Positions 1 to 8,443 are shown, numbered from the stretch's first letter. The stretch is 36,041 nt of DNA from Pedobacter sp. UBA5917 (GCF_002432345.1 NZ_DJDT01000189.1:1-36041); one strand, 5' to 3'. Notes: a model not told the origin generated them from the letters alone. A program made the numbers and translations.

Positions 1-276
1 ATTACGGTAGCCATAAGGGAACTGGGGGAGGGATCGATATGGAGGTGCAGCGAAGATGAACCCTGGCCGGCAGCGATTATGATGTGCGATATCCGGGCCG
101 GACGGCCCAGTAGTATGCGCGAAGAGCTTTCGAAAGTTTTGGTAATGTTATGTAACTCGCATCTCAAACTTGGGGTTAACGAGCTGAATATAGAATTTAC
201 GCAGCACACTGGAGATGAAATGTATCATCAGTGGCTGGGTAAACTAAGCGACGATTGGAAAGAAGGCGGGAATTAG
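1..276 (+). CDS. Tautomerase-superfamily protein, C-terminal part (gene starts before the window)
   Basis: The reading frame is open from the first base of the window and continues into the ATG at 79, so this is the end of a longer gene and not a 65-residue protein. The stretch CDIRAGRPSSMREELSKVL, followed by the segment ending GKLSDDWKEG, resembles the C-terminal half of tautomerase-family proteins of about 130 residues, in which an 'IRAGR' strand is followed by a helix, then a strand and a final loop. The catalytic N-terminal proline would lie outside the window, so activity cannot be judged. It converges on the monooxygenase gene. Family assignment is by remembered motif similarity only. 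Confidence 0.6.
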   Translation: MTVAIRELGEGSIWRCSEDEPWPAAIMMCDIRAGRPSSMREELSKVLVMLCNSHLKLGVNELNIEFTQHTGDEMYHQWLGKLSDDWKEGGN

Positions 277-431
277 TTTCAGGCACTGATTCAGTTTTAA
301 AACCGTTAGACTAACGGGAGGGAGGCAGTGTTCTGATGTTGTACAAGCACAGCTGTTTTTATTAGCAGTGCCTTCAGACTTATTTAGAAGCTAATATATA
401 CTATTGGGTTTAGTTTCCGGATCTGTAGAAA

Positions 432-457
432 TGGGTGTGGTTTTTTGTTCACACCCA
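432..457. terminator. Hairpin between convergent genes, possible terminator
   Basis: TGGGTGTG at 432-439 pairs perfectly with CACACCCA at 450-457 around a 10-nt T-rich loop. It lies between the stop of the tautomerase gene (276) and the stop of the monooxygenase gene (500). Neither strand has a clean run of T after the stem, so it is a weak intrinsic terminator at best. A second short hairpin, CCGTTAG/CTAACGG, lies at 303-317 and is followed by TTTT on the minus strand. Confidence 0.4.
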
Positions 458-499
458 ATTAATACATGCCTAATTATTATAATTCAAATGTGCTGCAAC

Positions 500-1609
500 T
501 TAAAAATTAAAACCTTCTTTGTTCCGCTTTATAATGGCTTCTTCAGTTCTGGGAATCAGTACATCAAGGCCAAAATCTATTACTTCTGATTGAACCTGCT
601 CAATAAATGGACGGAGACTGCTGTTGTAATCCTGAAAAGCAAGTTCAAAATTTCCGGCGTATTTAACGAATGAATCTGCCAGAGCAGCAGCTCCATCTAA
701 AGCCAGCGAACCGCCCCGGCCCGCTGCGGGTGATGGGCAGTAGCCGGCATCCCCAACCAGCGCAACACGGCTTTTTGTCCAGAAAGGCATTTTAACCTGG
801 CAAAGTTTGTCAAAATAAAAAGATTCCGATTGGCTGATCTCTTCCAATAACTCCCTGCTTCTCCAGCCCGAATCCTTAAACTGTGCTGATATCATACCGC
901 GCATCTGCATTTCGTTGCGGTAATCATACTGTACTTCTTTTTCCGAAAAATAGGCGAAACAGATATCCGTTTTTCCGTTATAGGCGTTTAACATAACCGT
1001 TTTACCAACTTCGCTGTATAGCTGGGTTGTGTTTTCGGCAATCAGCAGTTTATCTACAATAGTGATGGAAAAGTAAGCCTGCAGAAAATGGGAGAACTCT
1101 TTTTCCTCACCAAACCACAGCCTGCGTACAGCTGAATGGATCCCGTCGCATCCAAATACCAGGTCAAACGAGCGTGGTGCATTATTTTTGAACGTGACAT
1201 CCATCATGCCGCTGTTTTCAGTCAGCGTGGTAATGGTTTCCCCGTAAATAATTTCTACATCATCGCTGATCAGCCCGAGCAAAAGCTGCAGTAAAAAATC
1301 CCTTTCCACTTCATATTCTTCCTGTCCGCGCTGCTCGTGATAATCTGTTAGCTGGGTGATATCCGCTGAATTTTTCATCTCCATTTTTTCCATACGGAGC
1401 CTGTTGGCGTAGATCTGGTCAAATAGGCCCATGTTACGTACAATGTTGATGGTTCTGCCCAATATATTTACCGGTGTTCCACCTTTTTTCAGGTTCGGTG
1501 CAATTTCTACGATAGTTACTTGATAGCCAAAACGGTTCATCCAATAGGCTGTTGAAAGCCCGGCAAAGCTGGCACCGGAAATAAGTACTTTTTTGTGATC
1601 TGCTCCCAT
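500..1609 (-). CDS. FAD-dependent monooxygenase (PHBH fold, TetX-like)
   Basis: A 369-residue flavoprotein. The N-terminal Rossmann motif LISGASFAGLSTAYWMNRFG (about residues 9-28) binds the ADP part of FAD and is followed by the acidic strand end VTIVE. The late motif LVGDAGYCPSPAAGRGGSLA (about residues 286-305) is the GD loop that contacts the FAD ribose in p-hydroxybenzoate hydroxylase-type enzymes. Length and motif order fit class A monooxygenases that hydroxylate aromatic or polyketide substrates, including the TetX group; the substrate cannot be told from sequence. An AraC-type regulator ends-to-start 78 bp upstream on the same strand and is the likely local regulator. There is no clear signal peptide, so the enzyme is cytoplasmic. 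Confidence 0.85.
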   Translation of the reverse strand: MGADHKKVLISGASFAGLSTAYWMNRFGYQVTIVEIAPNLKKGGTPVNILGRTINIVRNMGLFDQIYANRLRMEKMEMKNSADITQLTDYHEQRGQEEYEVERDFLLQLLLGLISDDVEIIYGETITTLTENSGMMDVTFKNNAPRSFDLVFGCDGIHSAVRRLWFGEEKEFSHFLQAYFSITIVDKLLIAENTTQLYSEVGKTVMLNAYNGKTDICFAYFSEKEVQYDYRNEMQMRGMISAQFKDSGWRSRELLEEISQSESFYFDKLCQVKMPFWTKSRVALVGDAGYCPSPAAGRGGSLALDGAAALADSFVKYAGNFELAFQDYNSSLRPFIEQVQSEVIDFGLDVLIPRTEEAIIKRNKEGFNF

Positions 1610-1687
1610 TTTTAATTACATTTTTGTTGATGCAAAGAAAGGGTAATAGAAATGATCTGAATAGGTTTAAACAGGGAAAGACTTGGA

Positions 1688-2542
1688 CTAATCGCGGTTT
1701 TTATTTCTGAAAGCGATAGGAGGCATACCTGCAATTTTGTTAAACAATCTGGAGAAGTAAGGATAATCATCATAACCTAAAGATGCAGCAATTTCCTTGA
1801 GAGACCGGTTTGAATGGTAAAGCTGGCGTTTAGCCTCTAAAACAACACGTTCCTGAATGTGGTGGGAAACCGGCTGACCGGTTGTACTTTTCACGCACTC
1901 GTTCAGATAGGAGATAGAAATATGTAAGGCCCTGGCGTAATCTGCCGGACGTTTTTTTTGTACAAAATCCAATCCCAGCTGCCTACGGAAAGCTTTGGTA
2001 ATCTGTTCCTGCCTGCTCTGATGGGAAGAGGGGATACGCTCAATGAAAAGAGAAATCACCAGTGCAACCAATGCGTTGCCCTGCTCATTGAGTAAGGTAT
2101 GATATAAAGGAACATCTTTTCTTGCCCAGAATTTCATCAGTAAGGTGGTGGTCTGTAAAATCACCTCAAACTGCTGTTCATCAAGTAACATCGGGGCAGC
2201 AGGGATTACCCCTTCAAGCAGTGGTAAAAAACCGGCATTCAGATGCTCATCAGTCAGGGCCCAGGCACATACAGTAACCCCATTATATGCAATGATCCGG
2301 TGTACCTGATCGGGATGCATATAAATCAGCGAAGGTGATTGGATATCGTACACCTGAAAATCAATTTCCATCCTCACACTTCCCCTTTCCAATAAAAAGA
2401 AAGAATGCCGGTCATGCCGTTCAGGCTGTTCCCATTCGCCCAAAGGCGGCAAAGCTTCAAAAGAAATCCGATCAATAGTAATACCCTCATCAGGCTCACT
2501 GGCGAAGCTGTTTACCGGAATTTTAACTGGGTTTCTGGGCAT
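1688..2542 (-). CDS. AraC-family transcriptional regulator
   Basis: A 284-residue protein with an N-terminal cupin-like sensing domain (about 1-160; ISFEALPPLGEWEQPERHDR, then YMHPDQVHRI) and a C-terminal double helix-turn-helix (about 185-282). The second HTH is clear: SLKEIAASLGYDDYPYFSRL, then FNKIAGMPPIAFR. It is the same architecture as the AraC protein at 21977-22849. The start at 2542 is supported by a perfect -7 box 18 bp upstream (2561-2568). It precedes the monooxygenase gene on the same strand and most likely controls it or is co-transcribed with it; the effector is unknown. Confidence 0.9.
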   Translation of the reverse strand: MPRNPVKIPVNSFASEPDEGITIDRISFEALPPLGEWEQPERHDRHSFFLLERGSVRMEIDFQVYDIQSPSLIYMHPDQVHRIIAYNGVTVCAWALTDEHLNAGFLPLLEGVIPAAPMLLDEQQFEVILQTTTLLMKFWARKDVPLYHTLLNEQGNALVALVISLFIERIPSSHQSRQEQITKAFRRQLGLDFVQKKRPADYARALHISISYLNECVKSTTGQPVSHHIQERVVLEAKRQLYHSNRSLKEIAASLGYDDYPYFSRLFNKIAGMPPIAFRNKNRD

Positions 2543-2560
2543 AAAATGATCTTTCTAAAG

Positions 2561-2568
2561 CAAAGATA
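2561..2568 (-). promoter_or_regulatory. -7 promoter box of the AraC gene
   Basis: On the minus strand the sequence is TATCTTTG, a full match to the Bacteroidota -7 consensus TAnnTTTG. A TTTG that could serve as the -33 element lies 14 bases further upstream, which is closer than usual. The start codon is 18 bases downstream, giving a 5' leader of about 15 nt. Confidence 0.6.
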
Positions 2569-2719
2569 GCTAATCCGCTACGCAAACCTTTTATTATGAT
2601 TTCCCTTCTATTCTCCAATCTACGTTTTGTGTAGGATGCCTAACTTCTGTCCAATATTCAATTTAAGTAATGATAAAGCCTTTAACAGGCGGCGGTGTAT
2701 GAGATCCATGCTTTTTTTT

Positions 2720-2727
2720 TAGATTTG
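2720..2727 (+). promoter_or_regulatory. -7 promoter box of the membrane-protein pair
   Basis: TAGATTTG matches the Bacteroidota -7 consensus TAnnTTTG. It predicts transcription from about 2731, which is downstream of the first possible start codon (2695) and 21 bases before the ATG at 2752. It therefore decides the start of the first membrane protein. Confidence 0.6.
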
Positions 2728-2751
2728 CAAAAAATCCCGCCGTTTTGCTTT

Positions 2752-3318
2752 ATGGGCATCAAAAAGTTGAGTAGAAAAGTTTCGATTATATTCCTTTTAT
2801 CTATCCAGGTCATTTTTCTGTTTGCCATCTTCCGCGAAAACCTGCAGTCGTGGTGGTCTATCATTTCCATATTGGTTATCTGTCCATTAATACTGGTCGC
2901 TTATTTACGGGGGCAGCTGCACCATCACGAACACCAGTATGAACATATTTTGGTGGTATGCTGGATCCCGATCGGAGCGGTTTCTTCTTTTTACCTGAAC
3001 CATTACCTATCGCTTGGACCGGTGATTTCAGCTTCGGCAGTAGGGCTTACGGGGTCTTTTTTGCCAATATTTAAAAAAGAGTCGGAATATCTCCGGCAGC
3101 TTCCGGCGGCGGTTTACTGTGGTGCATTTATCGGAATGTCGAGCACGGCGGTTGCACCGAATATCCTGTTTGTGCTCACGGCCAGTTTTTTTACTGCAAT
3201 ACTCATTGTTGTTTCCAAAAGTCTTTTCTCGGGAGTAGGGGGCAAACTTGGAACGCTGGCCTTTGCGGGTGTGGTTATTACTTCTTTTATTTATTATCTT
3301 ATTGCTTCCTATGCTTAA
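2752..3318 (+). CDS. Small multi-pass membrane protein, first of a paralogous pair
   Basis: A 188-residue hydrophobic protein with about six membrane segments; no family was recognised. The start is placed at ATG 2752 (MGIKKLSRK, a positively charged N-terminus) because the promoter box lies between this codon and the longer alternative at 2695. Residues from about 65 on contain a chain of motifs: FYLNHYLSLGPVISASA, then CGAFIGMSST, then FSGVGGKLGTLA. The protein encoded immediately downstream repeats the same chain, so the two genes are paralogues. The genes overlap by 8 bp (3311-3318), which suggests translational coupling and perhaps a heteromeric complex in the inner membrane. A short His-rich stretch (LHHHEHQYEH) precedes the shared region. 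Confidence 0.7.
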   Translation: MGIKKLSRKVSIIFLLSIQVIFLFAIFRENLQSWWSIISILVICPLILVAYLRGQLHHHEHQYEHILVVCWIPIGAVSSFYLNHYLSLGPVISASAVGLTGSFLPIFKKESEYLRQLPAAVYCGAFIGMSSTAVAPNILFVLTASFFTAILIVVSKSLFSGVGGKLGTLAFAGVVITSFIYYLIASYA

Positions 3319-3763
3319 CGGATTGATATTGATTATAACCGGCTTTTCGGGTGCTATGCTTACCTTTTACCTTAACGAAGGATTAGGGCAGGGGCCGGTC
3401 CGTTCATCGGCTATCTTATCCCTTTCTGTAGCCCTGTTTTTTCACTTCTTCCCACACATAGCCGATCCTTATCTGGTAAAAAATATACCCCTGGTTTTCA
3501 TCGGTTCGTCTTTTATCGGCATGGTATCCAGCCGTCTGGTATCCGCCTACTGGCTAATCGGTTTGGCCGGGGCAGTATTCTGTATCATTTTCATGAATAC
3601 GAGCCGGTTTTTTAATGGTTATGGCGGTTCCCTTGGTATTTCGGCCTGTATTTCGTTGCTAGCCATATTAAGTATTCCTATTGTAACGAAAAAACAAAGG
3701 CTTACCAACGGTTTTGCCCTGCTGAGAAAAACGGTTTTCAAAATCCGTAGAATTAATCGTTAA
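3311..3763 (+). CDS. Small multi-pass membrane protein, second of a paralogous pair
   Basis: A 150-residue hydrophobic protein with about five membrane segments, family not recognised. The start is placed at ATG 3311 (MLNGLILIITGF), which overlaps the TAA of the preceding gene by 8 bp. A longer frame to 3248 would lie wholly within the upstream gene and give an odd Arg/Trp N-terminus. It carries the motifs FYLNEGLGQGPVRSSA, GSSFIGMVSS and FNGYGGSLGISA, matching those of the first protein in order and spacing. It lacks the roughly 60-residue N-terminal extension of its partner and ends in a basic tail. The function is unknown; the matching motifs suggest two related halves of one membrane complex. 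Confidence 0.7.
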   Translation: MLNGLILIITGFSGAMLTFYLNEGLGQGPVRSSAILSLSVALFFHFFPHIADPYLVKNIPLVFIGSSFIGMVSSRLVSAYWLIGLAGAVFCIIFMNTSRFFNGYGGSLGISACISLLAILSIPIVTKKQRLTNGFALLRKTVFKIRRINR

Positions 3764-3883
3764 GCGGGCAAAATGCATTTTCGCAGTTTTAATTGTCCGT
3801 TTATCTTTTAATCAAAAAGTTAGCCTGCCGGTTTCTATTATGCTTCTTTAAATTTATAGGTTTTTAGAATGTTACTTCGTTTG

Positions 3884-5071
3884 CTAACTGCGGATATTGA
3901 GTATGGTTTTCGCTGCGGCGATCATCTGTTTATCGCCAGTATTTTTATCCAAACTATCCGACAACTTCACTACAGGGGTCCATTGCCCGTTGGGCTGCCT
4001 CGTTTCTGTCATTTTGATCACGATATTCATGGGTTCCAGCCCCACATCGTTGCTAAGGTTTGTACCGATTCCGAATGAAAAACCGATACGGCCCTGGCAG
4101 TGTTCATGGATCCTGGCAACTTTTTCGTAATCAAGGCCATCAGAGAAAATGATGGTTTTGGTTAAGGGATCTATCCCGAGTTTGGTATAGTGCGAAATGA
4201 GTTTATCGGCAAATTCAATCGGGTCGGCACTGTCCTGGCGCACCCCATCGAAAAGTTTGGAGAACATTTTGTCGAACTGACCGAGAAAAACATCTGTTGT
4301 ATACGTGTCTGAAAGTGCTATACCCAGATCCCCACGGAAAACATCTACCCAATGTTGTAATGCTGTTGAATTTGCCTGCGGAAAACCATATACTGCGGCA
4401 TGATACATAAACCATTCGTGGGCATGCGTACCTATAGGTTTGGTTTGGTGGAGCATGGCAAGGTGGACATTGCTTGTGCCGACAAACATTTTTCCGCCCT
4501 GGCGGCTAAACGTATCGATTACAAGTTTCTGTACATGGTAACTGTGGCGGCGGCGGGTACCGAATTCGGCTATATTTACACCCAGCGAGCGGAACTGCGC
4601 AGCCTTTACTGATGCCCGGTTAATAATTTCATCATCAGATATTCTTTCCCCACCGGTAAGTTCATAATAGAGTTCGCAGATCAGCGACATTATCGGTACT
4701 TCCCAAAGTATAGAACGGTACCAATGTCCTTCAATCTCAATCTTGATATCTTCGCCATGCTGGCTGATGCTTACCTCGCCCGGATCGTACCGGTACCCCG
4801 AAAGGAAATCGAGATAAAGCGGATCAAGATAAGGGCAGTTCTCCGCCAGGAATCTTTTTTCCTGACCAGTGAGGAAGAGTTTTGACATCCCATTTATCCT
4901 TTCCCTTAAAATATCTCCGAAGCCTGCCGGAAACAGGTGTTTTCCCCTGTTTATAAAACTGTAACGGGCCATGGCCGATGGAAAAAGCCTTACCACCGCC
5001 TGTTGCATGGTAAATTTGTAAAAATCATTGTCAAGTATGGAGCGGTTTGAAAGAAAAGTTAGGCCGGTCAT
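3884..5071 (-). CDS. pncB: Nicotinate phosphoribosyltransferase
   Basis: A 395-residue enzyme that joins nicotinate to PRPP to give nicotinate mononucleotide in NAD salvage (Preiss-Handler pathway). Family signatures are visible in order: the N-terminal SILDNDFYKFTMQQAV, INRGKHLFP, FGTRRRHSY, GTSNVHLA, then PIGTHAHEW, and late FGIGTNLSNDVG. The family has a phosphorylatable histidine, and the conserved GTHAHEWF segment is intact. The length matches E. coli PncB (about 400). The gene stands alone and converges on the membrane-protein pair. A near-consensus -7 box (TATTTTTA on the minus strand, 5093-5100) precedes the start. Confidence 0.95.
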   Translation of the reverse strand: MTGLTFLSNRSILDNDFYKFTMQQAVVRLFPSAMARYSFINRGKHLFPAGFGDILRERINGMSKLFLTGQEKRFLAENCPYLDPLYLDFLSGYRYDPGEVSISQHGEDIKIEIEGHWYRSILWEVPIMSLICELYYELTGGERISDDEIINRASVKAAQFRSLGVNIAEFGTRRRHSYHVQKLVIDTFSRQGGKMFVGTSNVHLAMLHQTKPIGTHAHEWFMYHAAVYGFPQANSTALQHWVDVFRGDLGIALSDTYTTDVFLGQFDKMFSKLFDGVRQDSADPIEFADKLISHYTKLGIDPLTKTIIFSDGLDYEKVARIHEHCQGRIGFSFGIGTNLSNDVGLEPMNIVIKMTETRQPNGQWTPVVKLSDSLDKNTGDKQMIAAAKTILNIRS

Positions 5072-5757
5072 TATGGTTGTGGTATGCTGCTTTAAAAATA
5101 GATGATCTTAAATATAGTTATCGGTAGAACCGGGCAACTATTGTGCTAAATATAGGCACTTGTTGCTTTAAATCCTTACCCGGTTTCCCATTAGTTTTTT
5201 ACTTGCTTATCTTTAATGCACCAAAGTTTGGGTATATTGACCGATTTTAATCTTCTTTCGACTATGCTAGCGCTATATGTAGTAATATTTTTTTGTATTT
5301 CACAGAAAAGGGTGTTTTTACAAAAGGGTATGGGGCGCTCCGTATTTAACCAACTCCTGTTTAGCTGCAAACTCATAAATTATTTCTGATTAAACTAGTG
5401 CACTAATTTTTTTAAAAAAAACAGGTTTTTTACCTTTTGAGCATACTTTTTGAGTTCAGATCTAATAAAAAGCTAGGTTGTTAAAACGCTATTGTATAGA
5501 GTTTTATAATTAATTATGAGTAAGTTATTGTTTTTTGAATATGTTTAGCTTAGTACAAAAAGATTTTATTGATCTCGAGAAAAATACCAATTGGCTGAAT
5601 TAGCTATAATTCTTCAAAGAAAAAAGCTATGATTCTATATCTGTTTATAAAAGAAAGGACAACTTAGTTAACCTCCAATCAAATTCTTATACAGTTTAAC
5701 TCGAAATGGATTGACTACTTTGTTTAACACAGAAATATTTTTATGGAATGTTAAAAA
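5072..5757. other. Long AT-rich non-coding stretch
   Basis: About 690 bp with no convincing gene. The part next to 5071 is the pncB promoter. The remainder is very AT-rich and holds only short open frames without family motifs (a 61-codon minus-strand frame at 5191-5376 and a 20-codon frame from ATG 5539). A 10-bp palindrome TAGTGCACTA lies at 5396-5405. It may hold remnants of lost genes, but nothing recognisable remains. Confidence 0.5.
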
Positions 5758-6807
5758 TTAAGGAAACAATTCTGAAAACGACCAACTTTTACTTCCCTCT
5801 TCTCTAGTCGTAGATCCGTTATACTGAAATAGACCTGATACCCTAGCACTTGCCGATTGGTTTGATGCAGACAAGGAATTACTACTTTCTGCCCAAACGT
5901 CAGTAGCATTCGAACAAAAATTACAGATTGAAGCATAATGTTTGATTTCTGTAAAATGTCCGCCTTCTGGTTCAGACGAAGAACGCTTGCCTTTTATCGT
6001 TTCTTCTGAGATAATCTGACCTCCCCAACCCGGATTTTCAGCAACAATCCACTTAACTGTCTTTTTAACCTGAAATTCATATTCAATATCATTACCGCCG
6101 CCACCACCATCTGGGCCAACCTCCTCATTGTCTATTGAATTACCGCACGTAGTGTATAGATATTCTTCACTTACCAATACACCATTTTCATAAGTTTGAA
6201 GGTACCAATCAATGCATTTCTGACGTGAAGCTATTTTAGAAGAATTTATATTACTTGAATAGGGGCGACGCTCTGCAAATGATTTTTGTTTGCCATTTTT
6301 ATATTGGACTTCATATAGATACTCATCGAATATTCCGAGATATACAAATTTACCATCAGTTTCTACTGGTTGCTCGTTAACCATATTACTAAACAACACT
6401 GGTTGTAATTTTTTTATGCCCTTCGTTGTTGGAAAATACTGTACAATGTTCCCCTGTACAATCATTCCTTCTTTGTTAATTGTAAGAATAAAAGTGTTAA
6501 TTTTTTTTAATTGCTTATTTCTATTTGATTGGAATCCACTATCAAGAGGAACGATGATCATTGTTTGATTATCGCTTCCTGGTACAATTTTTAATTCTTT
6601 TATTAACAGATTTTTTTGGATCGATAAAATACGATCTTTCTGTGCTCCGTTTCTGGTGCTAGCCAATTTTTGTAACCAGCTAGTTAATTTTTCGGTTTCA
6701 TCCTTTAATACTAATTGCGATTTATACTGTAGGTCTAATTGTTTCTGGCAGGAATAGAAAAATAATAGAGTTGTCGCAAATAATATGATTGATTTTGGTG
6801 TTTTCAT
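5758..6807 (-). CDS. Lipoprotein of unknown function
   Basis: A 349-residue protein with a lipoprotein signal: KSIILFATTLLFFYSC, with Cys at about residue 20 followed by QKQ, so it should be lipid-anchored in the outer or inner membrane facing the periplasm or surface. The first half (about 25-180) looks like a beta-rich periplasmic domain. The middle contains RQKCIDWYLQTYENG and a second Cys (YTTCGN) before a GPDGGGGGN linker, and the C-terminal part has a CNFC pair (ICNFCSNAT). No enzyme motif was seen and the family was not recognised. It lies in an AT-rich island and is preceded by 550 bp of non-coding DNA containing two long inverted repeats. Codon use looks more AT-rich than that of neighbouring housekeeping genes, which hints at recent acquisition. 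Confidence 0.65.
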   Translation of the reverse strand: MKTPKSIILFATTLLFFYSCQKQLDLQYKSQLVLKDETEKLTSWLQKLASTRNGAQKDRILSIQKNLLIKELKIVPGSDNQTMIIVPLDSGFQSNRNKQLKKINTFILTINKEGMIVQGNIVQYFPTTKGIKKLQPVLFSNMVNEQPVETDGKFVYLGIFDEYLYEVQYKNGKQKSFAERRPYSSNINSSKIASRQKCIDWYLQTYENGVLVSEEYLYTTCGNSIDNEEVGPDGGGGGNDIEYEFQVKKTVKWIVAENPGWGGQIISEETIKGKRSSSEPEGGHFTEIKHYASICNFCSNATDVWAESSNSLSASNQSASARVSGLFQYNGSTTREEGSKSWSFSELFP

Positions 6808-6863
6808 AATTCATTTACTTGATATGACGATCATTTAGAAAGTGTTTTGATTATAGGTTTTTT

Positions 6864-6900
6864 GTTTCGATATATTGTTGTGATAACTTTATATCGAAAC
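6864..6900. repeat. Perfect 11-bp inverted repeat, 15-bp spacer
   Basis: GTTTCGATATA (6864-6874) and TATATCGAAAC (6890-6900) are exact reverse complements. The site is 57 bp upstream of the lipoprotein start at 6807. It could be an operator for a dimeric regulator or a stem-loop in the 5' leader. It is too AT-rich and too far from any stop codon to be a good terminator. Confidence 0.7.
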
Positions 6901-7235
6901 TATTGATTTCTATTGCTTTTTGAAATAGAGTTTCTGTGGATCGTTTTTATTAATAGATAAATGGGCATTATCTTTCGTTAAATGCTAAATCATCGATGAT
7001 GGATGTTATTAGCGCCTATGAATTGACTTTTGCCATGCTATCTAGGTTTTCGGAGATATGACGTAATTGAAAATAAGATAGATTGCTATAACTTGCGAGC
7101 AATTTTCATTATTCTGATTAATTTGGTTATAGAAACCCCACTAATGTTTATTAACGATGTATTGGAATGATTATCGAAGAAATAATAAGATTATAGTTCA
7201 CAGAGGGTAGTTTAATACGATTACTATCGTTATTG

Positions 7236-7279
7236 CTATAGCTGTTGTGTGCTATTATATAAACAAAGAACAGCTATAG
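7236..7279. repeat. Perfect 11-bp inverted repeat, 22-bp spacer
   Basis: CTATAGCTGTT (7236-7246) and AACAGCTATAG (7269-7279) are exact reverse complements. It lies 83 bp beyond the stop of the minus-strand lipoprotein gene at 7362. No T-run follows, so termination is only one option; an operator or the remnant of a mobile-element end is also possible. Confidence 0.65.
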
Positions 7280-7361
7280 TATTTAAAGAATGGATTTTTG
7301 AGCAAACACCAAAAATAAATAAAGGTTCCAATAAATGGGGATATTCAACAGTAATTAATTT

Positions 7362-7856
7362 TTACCATTCTCTCCACTCTTCGGTAATATCTTCATCAAC
7401 CGTATTATAACCTTTACTGCTCGAAGCCAGGATGATAATCTCTGCTATCTGTTCCCGTTCTCCTGTTTCGATGAGGGTTTCCTGCGTTTTGTTGTTCAGT
7501 CTGTTTAGCTCCAATATAGCGGTTTTTACTATTGCCATACCATCGCTCCTGTTTTTAGAGGACTGTATATCAGTTAGGTATCGTTTGATTATAATCTCGC
7601 AATTATTGATATCATCCATCGTATAGGAAGGCTGTGCAGTGTGCATGTAAGATACCATGGATGCTTTTAAGTCGCTTACCATTTTCCCAAGGTCCTTTTT
7701 TACGGTTGTTGTGGGCTTTGGTAAGGTTGAAGAACTATCTGTTCGTTTTTTCTGCTCTGCCGTATTTTGGGTGTTTTTTTGCTGGCAGGCTGTTAAAACC
7801 AAGGTTATACTGAATAAAATGGTTAGGGAATTAAAAAGAGGGCGTTTAGTATGCAT
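7362..7856 (-). CDS. Small lipoprotein of unknown function
   Basis: A 164-residue protein with a lipoprotein signal: FSITLVLTACQQKNTQ, lipobox LTAC with Cys at about residue 24. A Ser/Thr/Lys-rich linker (about 30-55) is followed by a helical domain (about 58-155) with acidic and amide-rich helices, ending EEWREW. No catalytic motif or family was recognised. It is probably anchored in a periplasm-facing membrane leaflet. It reads in the same direction as the larger lipoprotein gene but is separated from it by more than 500 bp, so a shared operon is unlikely. Confidence 0.65.
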   Translation of the reverse strand: MHTKRPLFNSLTILFSITLVLTACQQKNTQNTAEQKKRTDSSSTLPKPTTTVKKDLGKMVSDLKASMVSYMHTAQPSYTMDDINNCEIIIKRYLTDIQSSKNRSDGMAIVKTAILELNRLNNKTQETLIETGEREQIAEIIILASSSKGYNTVDEDITEEWREW

Positions 7857-8107
7857 GTGCCAATATAAACATTTTGTTATGATCTTAAATCGCGAAAAGA
7901 CTTAAAACACCAGAATATACGCAGATCGGATGATTGATAAATTAAAGCTTAAATATAATTTTGTTGCGTTTTGTGATGGGTGAATGTTTTTTAAAAGGAT
8001 TACATCAGCATATCAAAAAAAGGCAATATGCAGATTGCGCTGATAATTTTTTTTGCTTGATAGCGAGTGTTTTATGTTTTTGTGGTTGTGAAAGTGGGGA
8101 ATGAAAT

Positions 8108-8115
8108 TAAATTTG
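8108..8115 (+). promoter_or_regulatory. -7 promoter box directly before a start codon
   Basis: TAAATTTG is a perfect match to TAnnTTTG. Its last base is only 4 bases before the ATG at 8120. Transcription from this box would start on or next to the A of the ATG, implying a leaderless or almost leaderless transcript. Confidence 0.55.
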
Positions 8116-8119
8116 CGGC

Positions 8120-8443
8120 ATGACTGTTACAGTTTTGGCAATTCTGGAGACTGATTTTGTCCCGCAGAGATCATTGGCGAAGATCATGAACGACCGGCTC
8201 CAAAGGGCGGCAAAAGAACTTCAGCAAGTACATTTTAAAGCCTTATCGGGCTGGGGTTTCCCTTCTGATGACCTGGTGGTTTACGTTAGCTACAATTCTA
8301 AATACAAGATCCGCTACTGTATTGTAAATGATGTGCCGGCCGATATCCAATATTTTGTAGCAGAAACCTGTGGCAGGCTGGGATATATTTTATGGAAACG
8401 TGACAGGGTTGAAATAGAGGAAGATGGCTATTTAAAATCTTAA
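8120..8443 (+). CDS. Hypothetical protein, 107 residues
   Basis: A short soluble protein with no signal peptide or membrane segment; not recognised. It has an N-terminal helix rich in basic residues (IMNDRLQRAAKELQQVHFKA), then an aromatic strand region (GWGFPSDDLVVYVSYNSKYK) and a possible second alpha/beta half (PADIQYFVAETCGRLGYILW). It stands alone between a minus-strand lipoprotein gene and the convergent end of the peptide operon. The promoter box just before the ATG supports it being a real gene. If translation instead starts at the internal ATG (residue 23 or so), the leader would be about 65 nt. Confidence 0.55.
   Translation: MTVTVLAILETDFVPQRSLAKIMNDRLQRAAKELQQVHFKALSGWGFPSDDLVVYVSYNSKYKIRYCIVNDVPADIQYFVAETCGRLGYILWKRDRVEIEEDGYLKS

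Larger units (their letters stand above)
6808..7361. other. AT-rich intergenic region with two inverted repeats
   Basis: A 554-bp spacer between two lipoprotein genes on the minus strand. No coding frame of note was found. It contains the two perfect 11-bp inverted repeats listed separately. No TAnnTTTG promoter box was found close to the 6807 start codon. Confidence 0.5.

Noticed and set aside
404..589. 61-codon plus-strand frame between the convergent first genes
   Set aside because: It overlaps the end of the monooxygenase gene and crosses the hairpin; composition is not protein-like.
2695..3763. A single membrane protein split by a frameshift
   Set aside because: Each ORF has a proper start region, the two products are homologous to each other along their length, and the 8-bp ATG/stop overlap is a normal operon junction. 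Two genes explain this better than one broken gene.
5191..5376. 61-codon minus-strand frame upstream of pncB
   Set aside because: No recognisable motif, no promoter box and no coupling to a neighbour; chance frames of this size are common in AT-rich DNA.
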